Source: Pseudomonas sp. DTU12.3 (GTDB lineage Bacteria; Pseudomonadota; Gammaproteobacteria; Pseudomonadales; Pseudomonadaceae). Taken from it: a stretch of 64,000 nt of DNA. The stretch spans positions 5,105,001 through 5,169,000 of the forward strand of contig NZ_CP027218.1 of NCBI RefSeq assembly GCF_004124275.1, written 5' to 3'. Shown one piece after another: positions 15,880-23,881 of the stretch. The notes beneath the pieces are model-generated. The model was not told where the DNA came from. It did no database searches and was given only the letters and a program-made list of their open reading frames with translations. Numbering within the stretch: position 1 is the stretch's first letter; the number at the start of each line of letters is the position of its first letter. A program made the position numbers and the translations under genes.

Positions 15880-17397
15880 GTGACCAATCTCAATCACCCC
15901 GAAACGCCCAAACCGGCCATTCGCAGCGTTCTCGTTGCCTTGATGATGGCGATCTTTCTGGGTGCTCTCGACCAGACCATCGTCGCGGTGTCGATGCCGG
16001 CCATCTCCGCCCAGTTCAAGGACGTCAGCCTGCTGGCCTGGGTGATTTCCGGCTACATGGTCGCGATGACCGTGGCCGTGCCGATCTACGGCAAGCTGGG
16101 TGATTTGTACGGGCGGCGCAAATTGATGCTGTTCGGCATGGGCCTGTTCACCCTCGCCTCGCTGTTCTGCGGCATGGCGCAAAGCATGGAGCAACTGGTG
16201 CTGGCGCGGATCCTTCAGGGTATCGGCGCCGGCGGGATGATTTCGGTGAGTCAGGCGATCATCGGCGACATCGTCCCGCCGCGCGAACGCGGACGTTACC
16301 AGGGTTACTTCAGCAGCATGTACGCGGTGGCCAGCGTCGCCGGCCCGGTGCTTGGCGGCTACATGACCGAATACCTGTCGTGGCGCTGGGTGTTTCTGAT
16401 TAACCTGCCACTGGGCCTTGGCGCCTACTGGGTGGCGCGGCGCAATCTGCGCGGGCTACCGATTCCGCAACGCAAACCGATCATCGACTACCTCGGCACG
16501 CTGTTGATGATCATCGGCCTGACCGCGCTGCTATTGGGCATCACTCAGGTCGGTCAGGGTCATGCCTGGCGCAGCAGCGAAGTGCTTGGCCTGTTCGCTT
16601 GTGCGGTAGTCGTGCTGGCGATGTTTGTCTGGCACGAGCGGCGGGCGCGGGAGCCGTTGCTGCCGATGCACCTGTTCGCCAACCGCAACGCCTTGCTGTG
16701 CTGGTGCACGATTTTCTTCACCAGTTTCCAGGCGATCTCCTTGATTGTGCTGATGCCGTTGCGCTTTCAGAGCGTCACCGGCGCCGGGGCTGATAGCGCA
16801 GCATTGCATTTGCTGCCGTTGGCAATGGGGCTGCCGATCGGTGCCTATTTCGCCGGGCGTCGCACGTCGATCACCGGGCGCTACAAACCGCAGATTCTGA
16901 CCGGCGCGATGCTCATGCCGATGTCGATTCTTGGCATGGCGTTCAGCCCGCCCGAGGCGACCGTGATCAGCGGTTTGTTCATGCTGCTTTGCGGCATTTC
17001 CAGCGGCATGCAGTTTCCGACGTCGCTGGTCGGCACGCAAAATTCGGTGGAACAACGCGACATCGGCGTAGCCACCAGCACCACCAACCTGTTCCGCTCG
17101 CTGGGCGGCGCGGTGGGTGTGGCGTTGATGTCGGCGCTGTTGCTGGCGTTGCTGCAGGATTCCACTTTCGCGCACCTGGCGAGCAGTTCGCTGATCAGCG
17201 AGGGGCATTCGGGCAACGTCTTGCTCGATGGCCTGAACGCCGCTCCGGGGGATGCACAGAATGCCTTGCGCGCGGAGTTGCTGGTAACGTTCCGGCATTT
17301 GTTGTGGGTGAGTGCGGCGGTGTCTTTGCTCGGGCTGGCGGCGGCGATTGCGATGCCCAACAGCCTGCTGCGCGGCCGCGAGCACGGCGCCAAATAA
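15880..17397 (+). CDS. DHA2-type MFS drug/solute exporter
   Basis: This is a 505-residue protein with 14 predicted membrane segments. The DHA2 signature ALDQTIVAVSMPAI lies near the N-terminus and GKLGDLYGRRKLM follows. Such exporters use proton antiport to remove drugs or aromatic compounds. I prefer the GTG at 15880 (VTNLNHPETPKP) because the region before it is polar and unlike the family; an ATG at 15784 overlapping the pobA end is possible. Position just after pobA hints at export or uptake of an aromatic acid, but this is only context. Confidence 0.8.
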   Translation: MTNLNHPETPKPAIRSVLVALMMAIFLGALDQTIVAVSMPAISAQFKDVSLLAWVISGYMVAMTVAVPIYGKLGDLYGRRKLMLFGMGLFTLASLFCGMAQSMEQLVLARILQGIGAGGMISVSQAIIGDIVPPRERGRYQGYFSSMYAVASVAGPVLGGYMTEYLSWRWVFLINLPLGLGAYWVARRNLRGLPIPQRKPIIDYLGTLLMIIGLTALLLGITQVGQGHAWRSSEVLGLFACAVVVLAMFVWHERRAREPLLPMHLFANRNALLCWCTIFFTSFQAISLIVLMPLRFQSVTGAGADSAALHLLPLAMGLPIGAYFAGRRTSITGRYKPQILTGAMLMPMSILGMAFSPPEATVISGLFMLLCGISSGMQFPTSLVGTQNSVEQRDIGVATSTTNLFRSLGGAVGVALMSALLLALLQDSTFAHLASSSLISEGHSGNVLLDGLNAAPGDAQNALRAELLVTFRHLLWVSAAVSLLGLAAAIAMPNSLLRGREHGAK

Positions 17398-17401
17398 AAC
17401 A

Positions 17402-17479
17402 GCAAAAGATCGCAGCCTGCGGCAGCTCCTACAGGGGGAACAATCATGTAGGAGCTGCCGCAGGCTGCGATCTTCTGAT
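17402..17479. repeat. REP inverted pair, family B (arms inverted relative to others)
   Basis: The arms are arranged tail-out (aaaagatcgcagcctgcggc first, then taggagctgccgcaggctgc) with a 13-base loop between. Confidence 0.9.
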
Positions 17480-17481
17480 CT

Positions 17482-18330
17482 TCAAGGGCTGTAGTAACCG
17501 ACGGCCACGAGGAAATGCCCGGCCTTTTTCAGATAGGCATGTTTGTCCTCGACTTTGCCGGTCACCGGGTTCTTCCAGCGGTACTCGTATTCACCGTCAT
17601 CCTGCTTGCCGATCAGCGCCAGAATCGGCTCGCCGACCGGTTTGCCCTCCGGATCCCTGACCTTGCCGAAATCGGTATTGACCAGCCGCAGGTTGGTGCC
17701 GTGGGCAACGTAGCGCTGCGTGGTCAGGTCGACCACGAAGACATACAAGTCATCCTGCAAATAGCCGCCCTTGAGCGAATTGATCGCTGTCAGCGTGCCC
17801 TTCTCGTCTTTACCCAGATCAGCTGCCGCTTTATCCAGCAGGGCTTTGGCCTGCTCGGCCGACGCGCGCGGCAAGTAGTAACCGACCGCCAGAATGCGCT
17901 GGCCGATGCGCTGATAAAACACATGCTTGCGTTCGACCTTGCCGTCCGCCTGGTTCTGCCAACGGTATTCGGCTTGCTGGATGCCGTTGCCTTCAGGCAC
18001 CAGCAACGCCTGCTTGAACGCCTTCTGCAAGTCCGGCCCGAGCACTTCGCTGACATCCCGCCCGATCAGCGCTGACGACGGCCCGCCGCTGGCGAGCATC
18101 ACGCCTTTGGTGTCGACCACGAATACATAGCGATCCTTGTCGACAAACTCGCCCTGGCGGCTGAACGCGGCGAACGCCTTGTCGCCATTGTCGTGGTAAT
18201 AGGCCAAGGCCTTTTCCAGCAAAGCGATGGCGGCCTGGCTGTCATCCTTGGCGGCGGTCGCGGCGCTGGCCTGGCCGAAACCGGCCAATAACAGCAAACA
18301 GAGACAGGCGAATTTATGCACAAACCCCAT
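17482..18330 (-). CDS. Periplasmic protein with two tandem Cache-like domains
   Basis: This is a 282-residue protein with a signal peptide (cleavage about after ASA, residue 23) and no other membrane segment. Two similar halves follow. Each has a YVFVVD strand and a loop of the type LIGRDVSE or LVNTDFGK. Each half also has a YRWQN or YRWKN block with K(V)E[RD]KH, and ends in ILAVGYY or LVAVGYY. This is the single-Cache fold that normally senses small molecules outside the cell, here without any attached kinase, chemoreceptor or cyclase. It may act as a soluble binding partner for a membrane sensor. Ligand and partner are unknown. Confidence 0.8.
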   Translation of the reverse strand: MGFVHKFACLCLLLLAGFGQASAATAAKDDSQAAIALLEKALAYYHDNGDKAFAAFSRQGEFVDKDRYVFVVDTKGVMLASGGPSSALIGRDVSEVLGPDLQKAFKQALLVPEGNGIQQAEYRWQNQADGKVERKHVFYQRIGQRILAVGYYLPRASAEQAKALLDKAAADLGKDEKGTLTAINSLKGGYLQDDLYVFVVDLTTQRYVAHGTNLRLVNTDFGKVRDPEGKPVGEPILALIGKQDDGEYEYRWKNPVTGKVEDKHAYLKKAGHFLVAVGYYSP

Positions 18331-18440
18331 GACGCATCCCTCGTTCTTGTTGGTGTTTCAAGAGCGTAGACGGCTTGGGGTGATGTATGGATATTCAGAA
18401 TGATGCAGGGGATTTCAAACCCCTATGGCTAATCGCTTCC

Positions 18441-18548
18441 CTGTGGCGAGGGAGCTTGCTCCCGCTGGAGTGCGAAGCGCTCCCTTGCATACTTTCAGGG
18501 GAAGCGGCTGCTGCGCAGCCGAGCGGGAGCAAGCTCCCTCGCCACAAA
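18441..18548. repeat. REP-like inverted repeat, family C
   Basis: Outer arms ctgtggcgagggagcttgct and the inverse bracket an inner gctgctgcgcagc palindrome. Confidence 0.85.
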
Positions 18549-18573
18549 AGCCCACTCGGCGACAGATTGGTGT

Positions 18574-19431
18574 TTACGGGCGGGAATTGATCTGCTGCTG
18601 CAAGTTCTGGATCTGCGCCTGCAAGGTGTTGAGGTTGCGGGTCATCTGACCGCGAAACGCATCAAACTCAGCGGTATTCGCGGCGCCGACCTGAGGCGCT
18701 GCCGGCCGGTTGTCCTGCTCGCTTTTGAGTACGACGATTTCCTGCTCCAGCCGATCGATCGCGGCGCTCGGATTACCTTGCTTCTTCAACGCCGCGATAT
18801 CGGCGCCGAGGCTTTTGAACTGCGCATCGAAAGCCTTCAACTGTGCGTCGACCTTGCTGGTATCGGCCGGGGTGCTTTTCAGCGTCGCCAATTCTGCATT
18901 CAAGGCTTTGACCTGCGCCTGCAACTGGCTGTTGGCGTTCTGCTGCTCGGTGGTCTGCGCGGTCATCTGCGCCAGGCGCTTGTCGAGATCACTGGCCTGA
19001 CCGGCCACGCCTTGCTGCTCTTTGCTCTGATCGAGCAACTTGCCTTCCAGCTGTTTGATCTGCAGTTTCAACGCTTCGCTGTCGCTGGTGACGTTGCTCT
19101 GACTGGCGACCACTTTGCCGGAAATATCCTGCAGGCGCCCTGCCGCTTCTTCACTGATGCGGGCAAAACTTTCCTGGGTCGCCACCAGTTGCTGCTCCAT
19201 CAGGGAAATCTGCTGGAAACTCCACCAGGCCAGACCGATAAAGGCAAAAAACAACGCGCCGACCAGTGCCCACAGCGGTCCGGTGCTGGCCGCCTTGACC
19301 TTGACCACAGGCGGCGTGCGCGAATGCACGGAAGTGCGCGCGGTGGTCGGAATGTCATCGTCGTCGAAAGTGTCGGCACGCAGGCTGGGCACATCATCGA
19401 AATCGTCGTGGGCATCATTACGCATGGACAT
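18574..19431 (-). CDS. Membrane-anchored coiled-coil protein
   Basis: This is a 285-residue protein. The first 50 residues are acidic and probably cytoplasmic (DDFDDVP, FDDDDIP), one membrane segment follows at about 53-72, then about 200 residues of predicted coiled coil rich in Q, A, L and K, ending QIQNLQQQINSRP. The layout suggests a bitopic envelope protein with a long periplasmic rod. It is sometimes annotated as ATPase, but no nucleotide motif is visible. ATG codons at 19431 and 19425 are both possible. The function is unknown. Confidence 0.75.
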   Translation of the reverse strand: MSMRNDAHDDFDDVPSLRADTFDDDDIPTTARTSVHSRTPPVVKVKAASTGPLWALVGALFFAFIGLAWWSFQQISLMEQQLVATQESFARISEEAAGRLQDISGKVVASQSNVTSDSEALKLQIKQLEGKLLDQSKEQQGVAGQASDLDKRLAQMTAQTTEQQNANSQLQAQVKALNAELATLKSTPADTSKVDAQLKAFDAQFKSLGADIAALKKQGNPSAAIDRLEQEIVVLKSEQDNRPAAPQVGAANTAEFDAFRGQMTRNLNTLQAQIQNLQQQINSRP

Positions 19432-19557
19432 TGAGGCAACCTTTGTGAAACGCGGTAATGGCTAAATGCTGCGAAGTATAACCGGCGCAGCCGCAGGCAT
19501 TGACCCTCAACCTGCGGTGCGGTTCATTGCCGGCCGGCCGATTCATTTCAACGCGTT

Positions 19558-20550
19558 TCAGCGAATGTCCTGCGCTTTCCACCATGCGCAGAACTCATCC
19601 AGCGCCGACCACAGGCTGACTTTTGGATCGTAGTCCAGATAATGCCGGGCGCGGCTGATGTCGAGGGTGAAATTTTTTTTCATCACTTGCATGCCCAAGC
19701 GCGACAGCGTCGGCTCTGGCCGGCCCGGCCAGAGTTTGCACGCACCTTCATTGAGCGCAGCAACACTGTAGGCCAGTCCGTAGGAACGGTACTTGGTGAC
19801 CTGTGGGACTTCCATCTTGCGCATCACGTAATTGACCACATCCCACAGCGGCACAGGCGCGCCGTTGCTGATGTTGTAGGCCTTGCCCAGCGCAGACCCC
19901 GCCGCCAGCAGACTGCTGAGCATGGCTTCGTTGAGGTTCTGCACGCTGGTGAAATCGACCTTGTTGAGACCGTTGCCGATGATCGCCAGCCGACCCTTGC
20001 GCTGCATGTTGAGCAGACGCGGGAAGATACTCATGTCGCCGGCACCGGTGACGAAACGCGGGCGCAGGGCGATGGTTTCGAGACCGAATTCCTGCGCACC
20101 GAAGACTTTTTGCTCAGCCAGGTACTTGGTCGCGGCGTAGTGATGCTTGAAACGTTTGGGCACTTGCTCTTCGGTCAGGCCCAAATGGTCGCGGCCATCG
20201 AAGTAAATCGATGGCGACGACAGGTGCACCAAACGGCGGACACGCTGCTTGAGGCTGGCTTCGACGACGTTTTCGGTGACCTGCACGTTGCCCTGATGGA
20301 AGTCCTGATAACGTCCCCACAGCCCGACGGCGCCAGCGCAATGCACCACAGCTTCGACGTCGGAACACAGTTCGCGGACCAACTCGGGATCGGTCAGATC
20401 GCCGGGCACAAATTCGGCACCACGGCGTACCAGATGCTCGACGCTCTCGGCCCGGCGACCGTTGACCCGCACGTCCAGGCCCTGCTCCAGGGCGAAACGC
20501 GCAAAGCGTCCGCCAATGAAGCCGCTTGCGCCGGTGACCAGAATTTTCAT
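19558..20550 (-). CDS. NAD-dependent epimerase/dehydratase (3-beta-HSD/OleD-like)
   Basis: This is a 330-residue extended SDR with the NAD motif GASGFIGG (residues 7-14) and the catalytic pair HHYAATK (Y and K, about residues 143-147). The C-terminal DYDPKVSLWSALDEFCAWW resembles the 3-beta-hydroxysteroid dehydrogenase/isomerase-like group that acts on sterols, nucleotide sugars or long-chain beta-hydroxy acids. The ATG at 20550 gives MKILVTGASG. It stands alone; the substrate is not predictable. Confidence 0.8.
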   Translation of the reverse strand: MKILVTGASGFIGGRFARFALEQGLDVRVNGRRAESVEHLVRRGAEFVPGDLTDPELVRELCSDVEAVVHCAGAVGLWGRYQDFHQGNVQVTENVVEASLKQRVRRLVHLSSPSIYFDGRDHLGLTEEQVPKRFKHHYAATKYLAEQKVFGAQEFGLETIALRPRFVTGAGDMSIFPRLLNMQRKGRLAIIGNGLNKVDFTSVQNLNEAMLSSLLAAGSALGKAYNISNGAPVPLWDVVNYVMRKMEVPQVTKYRSYGLAYSVAALNEGACKLWPGRPEPTLSRLGMQVMKKNFTLDISRARHYLDYDPKVSLWSALDEFCAWWKAQDIR

Positions 20551-20566
20551 GCAAAACTCCAACAAA

Positions 20567-20648
20567 AAGCAGCTGCAAGCATCAAGCCTTCATCTGCAAG
20601 TAAAAACGGTGCGCAAGCCCACAACTTGCCGCTTGCAGCTTGACGCTT
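20567..20648. repeat. Inverted repeat with agctgcaagc arms
   Basis: Perfect 10-base arms agctgcaagc (20571-20580) and gcttgcagct (20631-20640) flank about 50 bases, with extra imperfect pairing outside (atcaagc/gacgctt). The motif is unlike families A-C. It lies between the 3' end of argP and the epimerase start. Confidence 0.6.
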
Positions 20649-21546
20649 ATGGCTGTTTTAAAGGCACTAGCCATTGCGCCGATGAACGCACCAATTGCTC
20701 GGTCAGCAAGCCGAGCAACTGACCGCCATTGCGCCAATGATGCCAGTACAACGGCACGTCGATCGGTTTATCTGGCAACAACTCGCGCAACACCCCGCGT
20801 TGCAACTGATCGCGAACTTGCAGCTCCGGCACCAGGCCCCAGCCGAGTCCGGCTTCAGTCAGACGGATAAAACCTTCCGAGGACGGGCATAAGTGGTGCT
20901 CGAAACCACCATCGACACCCAGCGATGCCAGATAGCGATGCTGGAGGAAGTCGTCCGGGCCGAACACCAGCGCCGGGGTACGCGGCAATTGTTCGGCGCG
21001 CACGCCATCCGGGAAATGCCGTTCGATGAACGCCGGACTGGCCAGTGCGCGATAACGCATCGCGCCGAGCAGCACACTGCGCGCGCCGGCCACCGGCCGT
21101 TCACTGGCGCAGAGGCATGCGGCCACTTCTCCGGCGCGCATGCGTTTGAGGCCGACGGTCTGGTCTTCGACGATCAGATCCAGCAACAAATGCTGTTCGG
21201 CGCAAAAACCGCCTACCGCTTGCGCCCACCACGTGGCGAGGCTGTCGGCGTTGAGCGCGATACGCAAACGCTCCGGCACACCCTCTTCGTCCAACGCTGG
21301 CACCAGCGTTTGCAAGTCACGCTCAAGCAATCGCACCTGCTGCACATGGTTAAGCAGCCGCCGGCCAATCTCGGTCGGCGACGGCGGTGTGCCGCGCACC
21401 AGCACCGGTTGGCCGACCCGTGCCTCAAGCAATTTGATCCGCTGCGAGATCGCCGATTGCGACAAACCCAGCACCTGCGCGGCACGTTCGAATCCAGCCT
21501 GCTCAACCACGGCGGCCAGAGCAGAAAGTAATTTGTAGTCGAACAT
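20647..21546 (-). CDS. argP: LysR regulator ArgP (IciA)
   Basis: This is a 299-residue LysR protein with the ArgP start MFDYKLLSALAAVVEQAGFE and HTH RAAQVLGLSQSAISQRIKLLE (about residues 21-42). ArgP senses lysine/arginine and activates the LysE/ArgO exporter. Here it is divergent from an ACT-domain gene and lysE, the same order I remember in P. aeruginosa (PA4363-PA4365). The divergent gap of 96 bases (21547-21642) should hold its operator. Confidence 0.85.
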   Translation of the reverse strand: MFDYKLLSALAAVVEQAGFERAAQVLGLSQSAISQRIKLLEARVGQPVLVRGTPPSPTEIGRRLLNHVQQVRLLERDLQTLVPALDEEGVPERLRIALNADSLATWWAQAVGGFCAEQHLLLDLIVEDQTVGLKRMRAGEVAACLCASERPVAGARSVLLGAMRYRALASPAFIERHFPDGVRAEQLPRTPALVFGPDDFLQHRYLASLGVDGGFEHHLCPSSEGFIRLTEAGLGWGLVPELQVRDQLQRGVLRELLPDKPIDVPLYWHHWRNGGQLLGLLTEQLVRSSAQWLVPLKQP

Positions 21547-21642
21547 CAGTTTTCCTAATGAGCGATCAGCACTATTGGTTTTTCTTATACAGCGTTCGAC
21601 CGGAGAATAGCCAGCAAGCACTCTTTATCAAGGAACACCTCA

Positions 21643-22044
21643 ATGGCTGGCGAAACCTCACTCACAACCCTGTTGCGCAGCATGAGCCCGCAACTCAATG
21701 CCGGCGAATACGTGTTCTGCACCCTGCGCGACGGCCAGTTGCCCAGTGGCCTGGAGATTGTCGGCAGCTTCCGCGAACAGGAAGGCCTGACGGTGATTGT
21801 CGAACGCGCCCACGCCGAGCAGGCCGGATTCAGCTTCGACTATGTCGCCGCGTGGATCACCCTCAACGTCCATTCGGCGCTGGAGGCGGTTGGCCTCACT
21901 GCTGCATTCGCCACGGCATTGGGCAAGGCCGGGATCAGTTGCAACGTGATCGCCGGTTACTACCACGACCATTTGTTCGTCGGCCAGGCCGATGCCGAAC
22001 GCGCCATGCAAGTGCTGCGCGACCTGGCAGCCAACGCGGAGTAA
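21643..22044 (+). CDS. ACT-domain protein (ACT_3 type)
   Basis: This is a 133-residue protein of the DUF/ACT_3 type, with a GEYVFCTL strand, WITLNVHSALEAVGLTAAFA and CNVIAGYYHDHLFV. ACT folds bind amino acids. It lies between argP and lysE, 5 bases before the latter, so it probably senses a basic amino acid or modulates the exporter. The equivalent of PA4364. The ligand is inferred from context. Confidence 0.8.
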   Translation: MAGETSLTTLLRSMSPQLNAGEYVFCTLRDGQLPSGLEIVGSFREQEGLTVIVERAHAEQAGFSFDYVAAWITLNVHSALEAVGLTAAFATALGKAGISCNVIAGYYHDHLFVGQADAERAMQVLRDLAANAE

Positions 22045-22049
22045 TTCTT

Positions 22050-22652
22050 ATGTGGCAAAGCTATGTGAACGGATTGCTGGTGGCGTTCGGGCTGATCATG
22101 GCGATCGGTACGCAGAATGCCTTTGTATTGGCGCAAAGCCTGCGTCGTGAGCACCATTTGCCAGTGGCGGCACTGTGCGTGGTCTGCGATGCGCTGTTGG
22201 TTGCGGCCGGGGTATTCGGCCTGGCGACGGTTCTGGCGCAGAACCCGACGCTGCTGGCGATTGCCCGTTGGGGTGGCGCGACATTTTTGATCTGGTACGG
22301 CAGTCAGGCGCTGCGCCGGGCCTGTTCGAAACAGAGCATGAACCAAGGTGAGAACCAGACCGTGCGTTCGCTGCGTGCGGTGATGCTCAGCGCTTTGGCG
22401 GTCACGCTGCTCAACCCCCACGTTTATCTCGATACGGTGTTGCTGATCGGTTCACTCGGCGCGCAGCAATCGGTGCCGGGGGCCTACGTGGTCGGTGCTG
22501 CGAGTGCTTCGCTGTTGTGGTTTTTCACCTTGGCATTGGGTGCAGCGTGGTTGGCGCCGTGGCTGGCCCGGCCGAGTACCTGGCGGATCCTTGATCTGGT
22601 GGTGGCGCTGATGATGTTCACGGTCGCCGGACAACTGATATTGGCGTCGTGA
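22050..22652 (+). CDS. argO: LysE/ArgO family basic amino acid exporter
   Basis: This is a 200-residue inner-membrane protein with about six membrane segments. The family start region GLIMAIGTQNAFVLAQSLRREH (about residues 14-35) and NPHVYLDTVLLIGSLG (about 122-137) are clear. It exports arginine and/or lysine in response to ArgP. ATG at 22050 follows the ACT gene by 5 bases, so the two are one operon. Confidence 0.85.
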   Translation: MWQSYVNGLLVAFGLIMAIGTQNAFVLAQSLRREHHLPVAALCVVCDALLVAAGVFGLATVLAQNPTLLAIARWGGATFLIWYGSQALRRACSKQSMNQGENQTVRSLRAVMLSALAVTLLNPHVYLDTVLLIGSLGAQQSVPGAYVVGAASASLLWFFTLALGAAWLAPWLARPSTWRILDLVVALMMFTVAGQLILAS

Positions 22653-22829
22653 TTTATTCCAAACAGCTCTGGAACCTCTATCCCACACAGTTGTTGCGTG
22701 GTTATGCCGCAACCCCGGTGCTATGATCGAAACCCTGCGCCGCAAAGAGTAAAAACTCGCCGGTGCATTTTCTGGCCGCCCGTGATCGGCCTTGCGCTCA
22801 CCGCAACAGACCTGATTAGGAGAATCATC

Positions 22830-23426
22830 ATGGCTTTCGAATTGCCGCCGCTGCCTTACGCACACGATGCCCTGCAGCCGCACATTTCCAAGGAAACCCT
22901 GGAATACCACCACGACAAGCACCACAACACCTACGTCGTGAACCTGAACAACCTGGTGCCAGGCACCGAGTTCGAAGGCAAGACCCTGGAAGAAATCGTC
23001 AAGACTTCCTCGGGCGGTATCTTCAACAACGCCGCTCAGGTCTGGAACCACACTTTCTACTGGAACTGCCTGGCGCCAAACGCCGGCGGTCAACCAACCG
23101 GCGCGCTGGCTGAAGCCATCAACGCAGCCTTCGGTTCGTTCGACAAGTTCAAGGAAGAGTTCAGCAAAACCTCGATCGGCACCTTCGGTTCCGGCTGGGG
23201 CTGGCTGGTGAAAAAGGCTGACGGTTCCCTAGCCCTGGCCAGCACCATCGGCGCCGGCAACCCGCTGACCAGCGGCGACACCCCGCTGCTGACCTGCGAC
23301 GTCTGGGAACACGCTTACTACATCGACTACCGCAACGTTCGTCCGAAGTATGTCGAAGCGTTCTGGAATCTGGTCAACTGGAAGTTCGTTGCTGAGCAGT
23401 TCGAAGGCAAAACCTTCACCGCTTAA
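22830..23426 (+). CDS. sodB: Iron superoxide dismutase
   Basis: This is a 198-residue Fe-SOD that converts superoxide to O2 and H2O2 in the cytoplasm. It has the metal ligand H27 in YHHDKHH, the NHTFYWNCL block (about residues 73-81) and the DVWEHAYYIDYRN signature (about 157-169). AGGAG lies just before the ATG. Its place between lysE and bifA is conserved with PA4365-PA4367. A good terminator follows. Confidence 0.95.
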   Translation: MAFELPPLPYAHDALQPHISKETLEYHHDKHHNTYVVNLNNLVPGTEFEGKTLEEIVKTSSGGIFNNAAQVWNHTFYWNCLAPNAGGQPTGALAEAINAAFGSFDKFKEEFSKTSIGTFGSGWGWLVKKADGSLALASTIGAGNPLTSGDTPLLTCDVWEHAYYIDYRNVRPKYVEAFWNLVNWKFVAEQFEGKTFTA

Positions 23427-23440
23427 GCTGCGCGCCAGTC

Positions 23441-23471
23441 AAAAAACCCGGCTTTTGGCCGGGTTTTTTTT
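23441..23471 (+). terminator. Intrinsic terminator of sodB
   Basis: A cccggc/gccggg stem is flanked by A-run and T-run (aaaaaa and ttttttttt), giving a strong bidirectional-looking terminator 15 bases after the stop. Confidence 0.9.
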
Positions 23472-23528
23472 ATGCCTGTGATTCATACGCACGGCCGAAA
23501 TCTGCGGACACTCAACGCTTTTGACTTC

Positions 23529-23613
23529 CTGTAGGAGCTGCCGAAGGCTGCGATCTTTGGCGTATTCAAGTACGCCGAAGATCAAAAGATCGCAGCCTTC
23601 GGCAGCTCCTGCA
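23529..23613. repeat. REP inverted pair, family B
   Basis: Arms of the taggagctgccgaaggctgc type. The remaining part of the 455-base gap 23427-23881 (about 23620-23880) holds no gene that I can support and is probably the bifA leader/promoter. Confidence 0.9.
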
Positions 23614-23881
23614 TTGGGGTCGGTTTTTTCCCACTGCCTTGGCTTGCTGCCGCCGTACAGAGGGCTAACATCAAAAAGAGGAAAAAATGCTGCAAACCGC
23701 TCAAGTTGAGGGGCGAAACTACCGACATAGTACAAATTAGGGCTAATACTCCAGACAGCAGCATTTCGGCCAACGCCACAGGCAATTCATCCTGGGCCTG
23801 ATTGTCCCTTTGACTGCCAACACGGGATTGCCAATACTCATGGCAACTTGACGCTACCCGCACGGATTAAGGAATAACCCT

